Source of the DNA: GCA-2746795 sp963747345
Lineage (GTDB): Bacteria; Chloroflexota; Anaerolineae; Promineifilales; Promineifilaceae
Assembly (NCBI GenBank): GCA_963747345.1
Contig: CAVVFA010000001.1
Coordinates: forward strand, 930,001 to 994,000
Length of the DNA: 64,000 nt
Reading direction: 5' to 3'
Position 1 is the stretch's first letter; each line of letters begins with the position of its first letter. This document shows, one piece after another, positions 45,896 to 55,385 of this stretch. The notes under the pieces are model-generated. The model did no database searches and was not told where the DNA came from. It saw only the letters and a list, made by a program, of their open reading frames with translations. The position numbers and the translations under genes are program-made.

Positions 45896-46517
45896 AACAG
45901 ATCACGAACTAAACGGCCGTTCTCAAGTAAAAAGCCAATATTGGGACAATGAAGCAGACACATTTGATCAGGAACCAGATCATGGCCTGCTTGATTTGGG
46001 TGTGCGGACAGCCTGGCAAAGCCTGCTTGAGAAGTCACTGCCTCCACCTCCTGCTGTGATTTTGGATGTGGGTTGTGGCACGGGTTCGCTCTCCGTTTTG
46101 TTGGCGGAAGCAGGTTATGAGGTAACTGGCATTGATTTTTCACCTGCCATGATTTCTCAGGCGAAAGCGAAAGCTCACCGTGCTGGGCAGACCATTTCGT
46201 TTCAAGTTATGGATGCGGCATCTCCTTCACTGTTTCCGCAGAAATATGATGTGATCCTCTGTCGGCACTTGTTATGGGCACTGCCGGAGCCTGCCCAGGT
46301 TTTACAAAATTGGTCTACGCTGTTGGCGCCAAACGGCCGTTTCCTGTTAATTGAAGGCTTCTGGCATAATGGGGGTGGCTTGCACGCCCCACAAATAGTC
46401 GAGGCACTGCCAAACACATTTTCACGCATTGTTGTGGAAGACTTAAGCGATAGTCCAGAGCTTTGGGGTGGTGGTGTGGATGATGAACGGTACTTGATAA
46501 CAGCTTTTTTAACATGA
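45885..46517 (+). CDS. Class I SAM-dependent methyltransferase
   Basis: Motif I is ILDVGCGTGSLSVLLA, then GIDFSPAMISQAK and LLAPNGRFLLIEGFW. The start could be ATG 45885 or 45888; neither has a good ribosome-binding site, and the region is the HepT remnant, so the original leader may have been lost. It belongs to the ubiquinone/UbiE-type methyltransferases in a broad sense. Substrate unknown. It lies within the direct-repeat-flanked segment. Confidence 0.82.
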   Translation: MMTETDHELNGRSQVKSQYWDNEADTFDQEPDHGLLDLGVRTAWQSLLEKSLPPPPAVILDVGCGTGSLSVLLAEAGYEVTGIDFSPAMISQAKAKAHRAGQTISFQVMDAASPSLFPQKYDVILCRHLLWALPEPAQVLQNWSTLLAPNGRFLLIEGFWHNGGGLHAPQIVEALPNTFSRIVVEDLSDSPELWGGGVDDERYLITAFLT

Positions 46518-46529
46518 ACTTTTGCAGTC

Positions 46530-46569
46530 CATTGGTTTAAGTAGGAAACGGCCGTTTTGCGGTATACTG
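46530..46569. repeat. Direct repeat, right copy
   Basis: This copy of the treS 3' end sequence stands in front of the mntA-like gene, where it has no coding role. The similarity extends weakly about 9 bases to the left. Confidence 0.88.
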
Positions 46570-46592
46570 TTCACAAAAAAGGGTTTGATCCG

Positions 46593-46967
46593 ATGACACT
46601 CAACATCTCTGCTGAAAAAATGGCAGAATACCGGGCTGGCGCCCGCAAACGAGAAGCCGAACGACAAGCGGCACTCGATGAACGTTTTGAATTAGCCTGG
46701 CAGCTTGCCCGCCAAGGCGCCGACATTCTAAAATCTCAGTTTGGCGCTAAAAAAGTCGTGGTATTCGGTTCTCTCATAGACCGAGATATGTTTCACGCCC
46801 ATTCTGATATTGATTTAGCTGCTTGGGGCATTTCGGAACAAATTTATTTGCGTGCCGGGAGTTCTTTATTAGATTTGTCAACAGAGTTTTCAGTGGATTT
46901 GGTACTTGTTGAAAGTGCGCCAACACGATTGCAAAAGAACATTGAAAGGGATGGTATACCGCTGTGA
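46593..46967 (+). CDS. MNT-type nucleotidyltransferase antitoxin
   Basis: The nucleotidyltransferase signature is VVVFGSLIDRDMFHAHSDID, with a third acid in FSVDLVLVE. An N-terminal helix precedes it. Length 124. Such MntA proteins modify HEPN toxins with AMP and neutralise them. The stop overlaps the GTG of the HepT pseudogene, the normal gene order for this pair. Confidence 0.82.
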   Translation: MTLNISAEKMAEYRAGARKREAERQAALDERFELAWQLARQGADILKSQFGAKKVVVFGSLIDRDMFHAHSDIDLAAWGISEQIYLRAGSSLLDLSTEFSVDLVLVESAPTRLQKNIERDGIPL

Positions 46968-47466
46968 AAGTTCCATATTTGCGCTTAGCAGAAGAAATTG
47001 CGCGATGACACTAAAGGATATTAGAACGAGTGGTTGTGCGCACAGAAGACAATTATGGAAAAAGCCATCGACCACTGGCGACGATGCATATTATGGATGC
47101 GGTGGCTATTAAATCTTGCATGGTTTCTATTCTGGCCTTGAGCAGGATATTCGAAGAATGTAGCTCGAATTGTTGACCGATTCCATGCCAGATGGAGATA
47201 CATTGGCATCAAAATTTGCTTCATGCAAATGACAGTATGGATATTCCATCTATCCGATCGCCCGTTATCTCGTAAGGAAACACTTTCAGTGTTTAGAGGA
47301 ATTTCGTAAATTTCGACACATTGTACGCAACGTTTATACATTTAATTTTCGTGGTTTGCGTTTGCAAGAATTAACTGCTGCTTTACGGCCCTGTTTTACG
47401 GCCGTTTCCAGCGATTTAACCAACTTTATCCAATTTCTCAATCAATTGGCGACCGATGACACATGA
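46964..47466 (+). pseudogene. HepT-like HEPN ribonuclease, heavily frameshifted
   Basis: Reading across three frames gives, in order, VKVPYLRLAEEIARD, LHGFYSGLEQDIRR, VARIVDR, SMPDGDTW and FRHIVRNVYTFNFRGLRLQE, ending FTAVSSDLTNFIQFLNQLA. The HEPN catalytic R-x(4-6)-H motif corresponds to RHIVRNVY. At least five frame changes in 500 bases make it unlikely that all are sequencing errors. The antitoxin gene before it is intact. The end overlaps the amylosucrase start. Confidence 0.7.
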
Positions 47467-49461
47467 AGTTTCCCCAATTCTAGAACAACTAATCGCCGGG
47501 CCTTTGCGCGGCATGGAACAACTTGAACAGCAGATTTTTGCCCTGCGCTTTGCCCAACATATGCCGGACGTAGAACGGCCGTTACGCCAACTCTACGGCC
47601 ATCGGGAAGACTACCACGCCTGGCTGGCAAAGTTCCTCAACCTCATCGCCAAAGCCTACGCAGCCCGTTCCCAAGCCCTGCGCCTGCTCGACCTCAAGCG
47701 CGTCGAAGAGCCAGACTGGTTCCAGCAGTCGCGCATGATGGGCTACGTTTGTTACGCCGACCGCTTTGCCGACAATCTAAACGGTGTTGCCGCCCAAATT
47801 CCCTATCTCAAAGAACTGGGCATCACCTACCTGCACCTCATGCCCCTGCTCAAACCGCGCCCTGGTGCCAGCGATGGCGGTTATGCTGTCATGGACTATC
47901 GCGCCGTGCGCGACGACCTGGGCACGATAGATGATTTAGCTGACCTGGCCGACCAGCTCCGCGCCGAGGACATCAGCCTGTGCATCGACCTTGTCTGCAA
48001 CCACACCGCCAAAGAACACGCCTGGGCGCAAAAAGCGCTGGCAGGCGATGCCCATTTTCAAGCCTACTATCACATATTTCCCGACCGCATTCTGCCCGAT
48101 CAGTACGAAATCACCGTGCGCGAAATCTTCCCCGAATTCAAATCGGGCAGTTTCACCCACTATCCCGCCATCGACAAATGGGTCTGGACCACCTTCAACG
48201 AGTTCCAATGGGATCTCAACTACGCCAACCCGGCCGTTTTTGGTGAAATACTCGACATCATGCTCTACCTGGCAAATCAGGGCGTGGAGGTACTGCGCCT
48301 CGACGCCGTGGCCTTCATGTGGAAACGTTTAGGCACCGACTGTGAGAATCAGCCGGAAGTTCATGCCATTTTGCAGGCGTTCCGCGCGCTCAGCCGCATT
48401 GCCGCGCCCGGACTGCTGCTCAAGGCAGAAGCCATCGTGCCGCCGCCGCAGTTGGTGCCTTATTTGGGACGGGGCGACGCGGCCAACAAAGAATGCGAAG
48501 TGGCTTATCACAACGTCTTCATGGTCATGCTCTGGAGCAGTTTGGCAGAGCGCAAAGTGGCCTTGCTGACCCACGCCTTGCAGGATATTCCGCCCATTCC
48601 CTCCCACACCTCCTGGCTGGCCTACGTGCGCTGTCACGACGACATCGGCTGGGCAGTGACGGAGGAAAACGCAGAGGCGGTGGGTTTGAACGGCTATTTG
48701 CACCGCACTTTCTTGAGCGATTTTTATAATGGCGGCTTCCCAGGCACATTCGCACGCGGCGCTACCTTCCAGTTTAACCCGCGCACCAACGACCGTCGGA
48801 TCAGCGGTTCCTGCGCTTCTCTGGCTGGACTGGAAAGCGCGTTAGAACAGGGAAACCACCATGAAATAGACCTGGCTCTGCGTCGTATTCAGCTCATCCA
48901 CAGCATGATCCTCGCTTTTGGCGGCATCCCCCTGCTCTACATGGGCGACGAAATCGGCCTGCTCAACGACGACAGCTACCTGGCAGACCCCAACCGTGCC
49001 GGGGACAACCGTTGGCTTCATCGGCCGCACATGGATTGGGAGTTGGCGGCAAAGACGGGATGATCTGGGGAAGTGTAAACGGCCGTTTATTCCAATCCCT
49101 CGTCACCCTCATCCAGGCCCGCAAACGCACCCCCGCCCTGCACGCCGAAGCGCCAGCCTACGCCGTCTGGACTCATAATGAAGCAGTCTTCGGCCTCCTG
49201 CGCGAAAGCCCGCGCGGTCGTATCCTCGTCCTGGGCAACTTCAGCGAAAAGCCGCAAACGGTACCTGCCTACCGCTTGCAAAACATGTATTTTGGCGGCC
49301 AACTGGTTGACTGCATCACGCAGCGCCCCATCGAAGGCTGGCATGATGTACAGTTAGAGCCATACGAATCACTTTGGTTGCAAGCAATTGTTGAGTGGAA
49401 AGTAAAATGTATCCATCAGCGACAAAAGTTACCGCAAACGAAGACTTTACTCTTCATGTGA
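47456..49461 (+). CDS. Amylosucrase, GH13 (one frameshift near the C-terminus)
   Basis: The protein follows Neisseria amylosucrase along its length: VCYADRFADNL, YLHLMPLLKPRPGASDGGYA, DLVCNHTAKEHAWAQ, VLRLDAVAFMWKRLGTDCEN with nucleophile D283, the acid in LLKAEAIV and RCHDDIGW. It splits sucrose, adding glucose to a glucan and freeing fructose. The frame breaks near 49043, after HRPHMDWELA, then the C-terminal domain continues (KDGMIWGSVNGRLFQ). The stop at 49461 lies beyond the family's usual end, so the last 25 codons overlap the DUF2442 gene. The fructokinase downstream fits the released fructose. Confidence 0.88.
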
Positions 49462-49637
49462 CATTTGATAATGACGAAAACGGCATTCTGGATATGAAAC
49501 CGTATCTTGATTTTGGCGTGTTTCAGATACTCCAGGATTATGGGCATTTTCAACAGGTTCGTGTCGCTTTTGACACGGTAGAATGGGAAGGTGGCATTGA
49601 TCTGATCCTGAATTTGTGTATTCAAAATGCAAAGTGA
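49407..49637 (+). CDS. DUF2442 protein, second copy
   Basis: MYPSATKVTANEDFTLHVTF, DNDENGILDMKPYLDFG and a final FDTVEWEGGIDL match DUF2442, about 76 residues. It begins inside the amylosucrase tail, with GGAAAG upstream. No DUF4160 partner is adjacent. Confidence 0.72.
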   Translation: MYPSATKVTANEDFTLHVTFDNDENGILDMKPYLDFGVFQILQDYGHFQQVRVAFDTVEWEGGIDLILNLCIQNAK

Positions 49638-49660
49638 CAGCATAAAATTGAGGTTTAGAA

Positions 49661-50578
49661 ATGAGCAATTTAATTGGCGGTATTGAAGCCGGTGGTACCA
49701 AATTTGTGTGCGCGGTGGGCACTGGCCCAGACGATTTGCGGGACGAAGTGCGTTTCCCTACCACTACCCCCGCAGAAACATTAGGCAAAGCGACCGCCTA
49801 TTTTCAAGCACAGCAAGCAAAACATGGCCCGTTGGCCGCCATCGGCATTGCCGCCTTTGGCCCGTTAGACCCCAACCCGCAGTCGCCTACATTTGGCAGG
49901 ATTACTACCACGCCCAAACCGCATTGGGCCAATGTCGATGTGGTGGGCGCCCTGAAACAGGTCATCGACGTGCCGGTGGGGTTTGATACGGATGTCAACG
50001 GCGCGGCGCTGGCAGAGCATCGCTGGGGCGCGGCGCAGGACGTGGATAACCTGATTTATCTGACGATTGGTACGGGGATTGGCGGGGGGGTGCTGGTAAA
50101 CGGCCGTTTAGTTCACGGTCTCATTCATCCAGAGCTGGGCCACATCAGCCTGCCCCACGATTGGCAGCGCGACCCGTACAAAGGACGCTGTCCGTATCAC
50201 GGCGATTGTCTGGAAGGTATGGCGGCAGGGCCGGCCATTGGCGAGCGCTGGCAGCTACCAGCCTACGAACTAGGAGAAGATCATCCGGCGTGGGAACTGG
50301 AGGCGCATTATCTGGCGCTGGCGCTGCGCACGTTTATCTGCACGTTGTCGCCAGAGCGCATTGTGTTGGGCGGCGGGGTGATGGAGCAGCCGCAGTTGTT
50401 CCCCCTGGTGCGGCAGAAGACGGTGGAATACCTGAACGGCTATGTGCAATCTCCGGCGATTTTGGCGGAGATTGACGGTTATATTGTGCCGCCGGGTTTG
50501 GGGAATAGGGCGGGGGTTTTGGGGGCGCTGGCGTTGGGGATGGCGGCGCTGGATAAATCTACCGGACAAAATTTGTAG
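49661..50578 (+). CDS. ROK-family fructokinase
   Basis: A sugar kinase of 305 residues. The N-terminal phosphate loop is GGIEAGGTKFVCAVG; DTDVNGAALAEHRWG holds the catalytic Asp region; HPELGHISLPHD and the zinc site CPYHGDCLEGMAAGPAI identify the bacterial ROK fructokinase group (YdhR/GmuE/ScrK-like). It makes fructose 6-phosphate. GAGG precedes the ATG. Its place after amylosucrase suggests it uses the fructose released there. Confidence 0.9.
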   Translation: MSNLIGGIEAGGTKFVCAVGTGPDDLRDEVRFPTTTPAETLGKATAYFQAQQAKHGPLAAIGIAAFGPLDPNPQSPTFGRITTTPKPHWANVDVVGALKQVIDVPVGFDTDVNGAALAEHRWGAAQDVDNLIYLTIGTGIGGGVLVNGRLVHGLIHPELGHISLPHDWQRDPYKGRCPYHGDCLEGMAAGPAIGERWQLPAYELGEDHPAWELEAHYLALALRTFICTLSPERIVLGGGVMEQPQLFPLVRQKTVEYLNGYVQSPAILAEIDGYIVPPGLGNRAGVLGALALGMAALDKSTGQNL

Positions 50579-50636
50579 ATTTGGCGGAACGGCGTAGGTT
50601 GTATCTGCTTTTGCTCATGAGTTTGCAGGACACATC

Positions 50637-50933
50637 ATGAAGATTTTAGCGCTTGAAAAAGAAGTGTCAGGGTCCACTACTGCCCAGTTTCAGCAGCACA
50701 GCCAGGCGGAAGCGCGGAGCGTCTGGGAACTGTATCAACAGGGTATTATCCGAGAGCTTTACTTTCGCCAGGATCGTTCAGAAGCAGTGCTGGTGCTGGA
50801 ATGCGAAGATGTGGCAGTGGCTGAAACCTTGTTGCAGAGGCTGCCACTGGTGCAAGCCGGATTGATCAGCTTTGAGTTGATTCCACTGGCGGCATACCCC
50901 GGCTTTTCGCGTCTGTTTGTTGAGAACTTATAA
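50637..50933 (+). CDS. Muconolactone isomerase-like dimeric alpha/beta-barrel protein
   Basis: The 98-residue protein has RELYFRQDRSEAVLVLECED and LLQRLPLVQAGLISFELIPL, the pattern of YciI/muconolactone isomerase-like small proteins, ending in AAYPGFSRLF. The catalytic role is unknown. It lies 58 bases after the fructokinase and may share its transcript. Confidence 0.75.
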   Translation: MKILALEKEVSGSTTAQFQQHSQAEARSVWELYQQGIIRELYFRQDRSEAVLVLECEDVAVAETLLQRLPLVQAGLISFELIPLAAYPGFSRLFVENL

Positions 50934-51019
50934 AACAATACGGTGAGTTTTAGGAGATTGAAGATTGCATTACCTCAATCTCCAATCTCTCGTAAAGTGC
51001 GGCTTCTTAGCCCAATCTG

Positions 51020-51049
51020 AACGGCCGTTTCTGTACAGAAACGGCCGTT
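51020..51049. repeat. 30-base perfect palindrome built from two AACGGCCGTT copies
   Basis: Two copies of the dispersed 10-mer (51020-51029 and 51040-51049) flank TCTGTACAGA so that the whole 30 bases read the same on both strands. It lies in the 196-base gap before the beta-helix gene, after a GGAGATTGAAG-type hairpin (50951-50990), and could act as terminator. Confidence 0.88.
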
Positions 51050-51129
51050 TTCGTTTACTTTTTGTCCCTGCCTGTCTTTCTGAGATACTTGTATCGTGTT
51101 AATAGTCAATCGTAAAGGAGCCTGCCAGT

Positions 51130-52844
51130 ATGAAAAAGAATCTTGTTCACCGTATTGTTTATTTGGTTTTATCGTTGGTGCTGCCGCTTACCTTCCTTGG
51201 TTTTATCAGTCAGGTAAACGTTTATGCGGACAGTCTAATCGTGACGACAACTGCCGATGGTGGTCTTGGTTCGTTGCGGCAAGCTGTGCTGGATGCGAAC
51301 CAGAATCCAGGGCCAGACACGATTACGTTTGATTTAGCACCCCAAAGCATTATCACGTTAACGTATGGACAGCCCTGGGATTTCATCATGATTTCTGATA
51401 CGTTGACGATTGATGGGGGAACGGCCGTTTCTCTCTCTATCAGTGGCAACAATGAACGCAATATTTTTACTATTTTGGCGGGAACGGCCGTTACTATCAC
51501 CGATCTTACGCTGATGAATGGGGTTTATAACGGCGCAGTTTACAATGATGGTGGTAATCTCACCCTTATACGCAGTGTTTTGGTAAATAATGGAGCCAAC
51601 GACATTTGTGGCGCAATTTTTAACAAAGGTGGTGAAATAAACCTGCAAAACAGCCACGTGCTGAACAATGAATCTGAGTATGGAGCAGGAATTTTGAATG
51701 GTGGTGTTCTCAATGTGAGTAATACCCTGTTCAAAAACAATGTAAGCAGATATGGTGGCGCCATATTAAATTGTGCTGGAGGGAATGCATTCATCACAAA
51801 TAGCCATTTTGAAAATAACGAGGCATTCTATATTGGCAGTGCTATCTATAATATGGCTTCGGATTGGGTCAATGCCTGTGGCGAATCGGCTTTACCGGGC
51901 ATCGTCAATATCAGCAATGGGTTTTTTAGCGGCAATTATTCAGGCGGCGCTGGCACATTACTCAATGATGGAGAGATGAATATCGAGTCAAGCATCATTG
52001 ATCATAACGAAGCTGGACATGATGGGGGTGGTATCGCTAACAGTGGCACACTCAATATCTATTCTTCGACCATCGCAAGCAACAAAGCCAATATCAATGA
52101 TGGCGGCGCGATCCATCAGTTTACTGGCACGATTACCGTTAGCAACACACTTGTTGAAAATAACGTGGCTGGTAATGGCGGTGGAGGAGTGAGTATTTGG
52201 GGCGGGAATGCCATGATTGAAAACAGTGCCATTGTGTCAAATACCTCTGCCGGTGGGGGCGGGGTTTATGTCAGCACAGACGGTTCGCTTAGAAAGCATC
52301 ATGGTTATAAAAAATTCCACACTTTCTGGTAATCAAGCGGTTGGCACCGATGATAGATGATGGCGGTGGTGCTATCAAGGTAATCACCTCTACTAATGTT
52401 GTAACGATTACTCAAAGCACTATCGCAAATAATGCTGCGCCAAATCAAACAGGGCGCGACGGTATCTGGCAGGTAGATGGCAGTATCCTTATTCAACAGA
52501 GCATCGTGGCCGAGAATGGCACGGAAAACTGTACGTTGGATGCTGGTAGTTGGCATGGCACTGCCTACAATTTGGCAAATGATGCCAGTTGTACGGATTT
52601 TGCTGTAGCAGATCCGCTGTTGACGTCGCTGGGCGATCATGGCGGCAATACGCTGACTCATGCTCTGCTTAAGGACAGTCCGGCAGTAGATGCGGGGAAT
52701 AATGCGTTGTGCTCAGAATACGACCAACGGGGGGAACTTCGGCCAATAGATGGCAATGGAGACGAAACGGCCGTTTGCGACATTGGCTCTGTGGAAATGA
52801 ACTTTTGGCAGTGGCAGTTGTACATTCCCCTGCTCATGAAATAA
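51130..52844 (+). CDS. Secreted right-handed beta-helix protein (two frameshifts)
   Basis: A signal peptide of about 33 residues (ends VNVYA) is followed by the VTTTADGGLGSLRQAVLDAN start typical of choice-of-anchor-Q proteins and by many beta-helix coils with N-x-G-G-G and NN repeats. The frame breaks near 52290 and 52352. The C-terminal part has GGNTLTHALLKDSPAVDAG and RPIDGNGDETAVCDIGSVE, and the protein ends WQLYIPLLMK. The last motif resembles the Y-L-P-L-V/I tail of many Chloroflexota secreted proteins. It is probably a surface adhesin or carbohydrate-binding protein. Confidence 0.82.
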
Positions 52845-52852
52845 AAAGCCTA

Positions 52853-53854
52853 TCACCCCTCCAGCAAGCCATACTGCTCGGCTTTGTGCACGGCGGCGGC
52901 GCGAGAAGAAACGCCCAGCTTCTTTTGGGCGTTTCGCAAGTGAAATTTAACGGTAGTAGGAGCTATTTCCAGAATTTCAGCAATGGTTTTGTCGTCGTGG
53001 TCGGCCGCGATAAGCTGTAAAATCTGCGTTTCTCGGCCGGTAAGGAAGATGAAATTTTCAGTTGGCTCCGGTTGTGGGTTTTCTTGGGGAAGGATGTGGA
53101 TGATGAGGGCGAAGGCGTCTTGCTGTTGGTAATGCAGGGAGATGTTGTCGAAGGTGATGGAAAGAGGGGATGAAGCAGTGGGGAAAACGGCCGTTTCGTA
53201 AGACTCTATCGTCGTGGTTAATAAAACTTGTGCAAGCGATTTTTGTGCCCAGAGTGCAAAAAGTGCCAAGACAGGCTTCGCTTTTAGCGGTTGCGCTAGA
53301 GAAGCCAGCAGCATGTGGGCCGCCGGATTGGCATCTAAAATATGCTTGCCATCGTGAAAAATAATGGGGTTAGACACCTGCTCGACAAGAGAAAACCAGG
53401 AAGCATCTTGCTTGATAGCGAACAGCTTGGCTTGCTCTTGGAGGGTAGTCAGCCGCTTGATTTCTTTTTCCTGGTGGTCAATAAAGCGCGTATAAGCAAA
53501 TTCGCCATACCCGGCCAGGAAATGATTATAAATTTGGATTAAACGAGGCTGCACCTCTTTTAGATGTTCCGGGCATAATTCATGTACCAATTCCTGTAAC
53601 AGAACGGTTTGTGTTCTCACTAAAACTTGGGGGTGAATATGATGGGTTTGCACGAAATCGGCGCCCAGGGCATAAGCCTTTTCTTCGTCCACAGGGGTCT
53701 CGAAAAGCGCGGTGATAAAATCTTCAATCAGTGTTGTGAATTGGCTTAAGCTTAATGGGTAATTGTGATTAAATTCGGCAAGAGATGTTTGCCAGAGAGC
53801 CGCGATGTCTTGCCGTCTTTGCCACAGTTGGTTTTTTATAGGCGTTAAATCCAT
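52853..53854 (-). CDS. PAS-like/LuxR-type transcriptional regulator
   Basis: The last 65 residues are a LuxR helix-turn-helix (LTGRETQILQLIAADHDDKT, then IAEILEIAPTTVKFHLRNAQ). The middle (about 155-260) looks like a PAS domain (VEQVSNPIIFHDGKHILDAN). The first 150 residues are helical and resemble the RsbR/globin-like sensory region. There is no receiver domain, so it is likely a one-component sensor. It ends 8 bases from the convergent beta-helix gene. Confidence 0.85.
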   Translation of the reverse strand: MDLTPIKNQLWQRRQDIAALWQTSLAEFNHNYPLSLSQFTTLIEDFITALFETPVDEEKAYALGADFVQTHHIHPQVLVRTQTVLLQELVHELCPEHLKEVQPRLIQIYNHFLAGYGEFAYTRFIDHQEKEIKRLTTLQEQAKLFAIKQDASWFSLVEQVSNPIIFHDGKHILDANPAAHMLLASLAQPLKAKPVLALFALWAQKSLAQVLLTTTIESYETAVFPTASSPLSITFDNISLHYQQQDAFALIIHILPQENPQPEPTENFIFLTGRETQILQLIAADHDDKTIAEILEIAPTTVKFHLRNAQKKLGVSSRAAAVHKAEQYGLLEG

Positions 53855-53888
53855 ATATTTTTATTGTAACATACCCACACATAACTCA

Positions 53889-53924
53889 AAAAGGCTGACG
53901 ATCAGATGAAATCATCAGCCTTTT
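53889..53924. terminator. Hairpin with T run next to the IS remnant
   Basis: AAAAGGCTGA and TCAGCCTTTT are exact 10-base arms with a 16-base loop. It could stop transcripts leaving the transposase remnant leftward. The rest of 53855-54074 shows nothing I can name. Confidence 0.6.
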
Positions 53925-54074
53925 AACGTTAATTTGATTGCACTTGAACGCTACGGATAATTGCCACTGGCGCTTCAAGCAGGATACTAATCACAAGTTT
54001 GTCCTCTTCTTTATTGTTCGCTGGCAGTTGTTAAGTAACCATGAAAAATAAGTTAGCACTTTTACAGTTGAATA

Positions 54075-55340
54075 TCATCCACAGCAAGGACGAGGCTTGA
54101 TAACGTAGTTCCAAGTTGGACAAATCGACCGCGGATACAAACGAAGTGCAGCCCGCTCTTCAGCCGTGACCTTTTTCTGCTTTTCAAAGATGCGGTCAAC
54201 GAGAAATGCCTTCACTTGCAGCCCGGTACTCGGTCATTGTACCTCGGATAGTAGTTGAGCATGATGTCCCAAGAACAAAGCGGCTTGCCTGCCCAGTTGC
54301 GAGAAATCTGGCTGAACAGGCTGTATTCAACCGGTTTCACTTGGAAGTTCCGGTTGGATAATGGCAAATCATGACCTCAATGCCAAACTGGTCGGCCACT
54401 TGTTCCTGCACCTGCTGCTTCCAGAGCCAGTAACGACAGTTGTTGCTGCCACCGGCATCAGCCAGAATCAGCAGTTTGTCCTGGCAGCGAAAACGAGGAC
54501 GGTCAGGGTCGAGCCCACCACTGGGCAATGGCATAGGCAGCAAATTCTGGTGTATCGTAGGAGTTACCCACATAGACGTAACCCTGGTTATGAGTCAGGT
54601 CATAGATGCCATAAGGCACAGCACGACCGAGAGCATCTTGAGGAAAATCGTGCTACGTGAACCTGCTTTGGCTGTGGAGACCAACTGCGTCCCTGATTGA
54701 GGAAGTTGCCATGAGTTCCTTCTTCAGACCACGCTGATAACGGGTAGCCAGCGGCCAAGAAGAGCTTCTTGATGCGTCGGATGTAGCGAAATTGCTTGTC
54801 TCGGTCAGGATGGCTCGGTCCAGTCAGACTTTTGCGATTGCGCGTACAGTCCAAACTTGAATTATTGCAGCGGGCGTCGCATGCGTGGGACAAAGAGCGA
54901 AACCGTCGTCTGGCAGTTGCCGAGCATATGGCGACCAAACTGTGCCGCACCCAGTACTGCTCGCTATCGGGTCGCCGGCCATTTCCTCGGCAACAACCCG
55001 TTGAGGGCGGTCAGAATTTCCGGTTCTTTTTTCGACTGGTTACGGCCACCGCCTGGATGCGAATACGGTCATGGGGACGGGCATTCAGGTCATCGGCCAT
55101 TTCTCGTCGTCCTTTGCGAATGGTGTTGATATTAATACCAGTCACGGTGCACATGTATTCTGTGCCGCCGTGTCCAATTTTTTCGGCTTCGACGGCCACA
55201 TACCAGCGACGCTGCTGCTCATCAAGTCGGCTCAGCAGCAGGTTCATCAAATGATGATGCTGTTTATCTGGATGATATTCGGGTTTTTGAGCAATTTTCA
55301 CATGGGCATTGATAGACCTCTTCGTTTGCCATCGGTGCAC
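54075..55340 (-). pseudogene. ISAzo13-family transposase, degenerate
   Basis: Pieces of one transposase appear in order on the minus strand in different frames: RLDEQQRRWYVAVEAEKIGHGG (55.2 kb), SHPDRDKQFRYIRRIKKLF (54.8 kb), LLILADAGGSNNCRYWLWKQ with its catalytic Asp, then ICHYPTGTSK (54.4 kb), and the ending CPTWNYVIKPRP at 54.1 kb. All are hallmarks of ISAzo13 transposases, about 420 residues when intact. At least three frame breaks make it inactive. I could not find convincing terminal inverted repeats, so the element's ends are not set. Confidence 0.8.
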
Positions 55341-55385
55341 CTCTCGGTTTGAGTGTGCCCAGAATTGTACAAAACCATTATGTTG

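Noticed and set aside
47021..47341. 106-codon minus-strand frame
   Set aside because: It is opposite the decayed HepT gene, whose sense-strand pieces match the family in order.
54337..54573. Independent small gene
   Set aside because: Its residues match the catalytic part of ISAzo13 transposase and continue in other frames on both sides.
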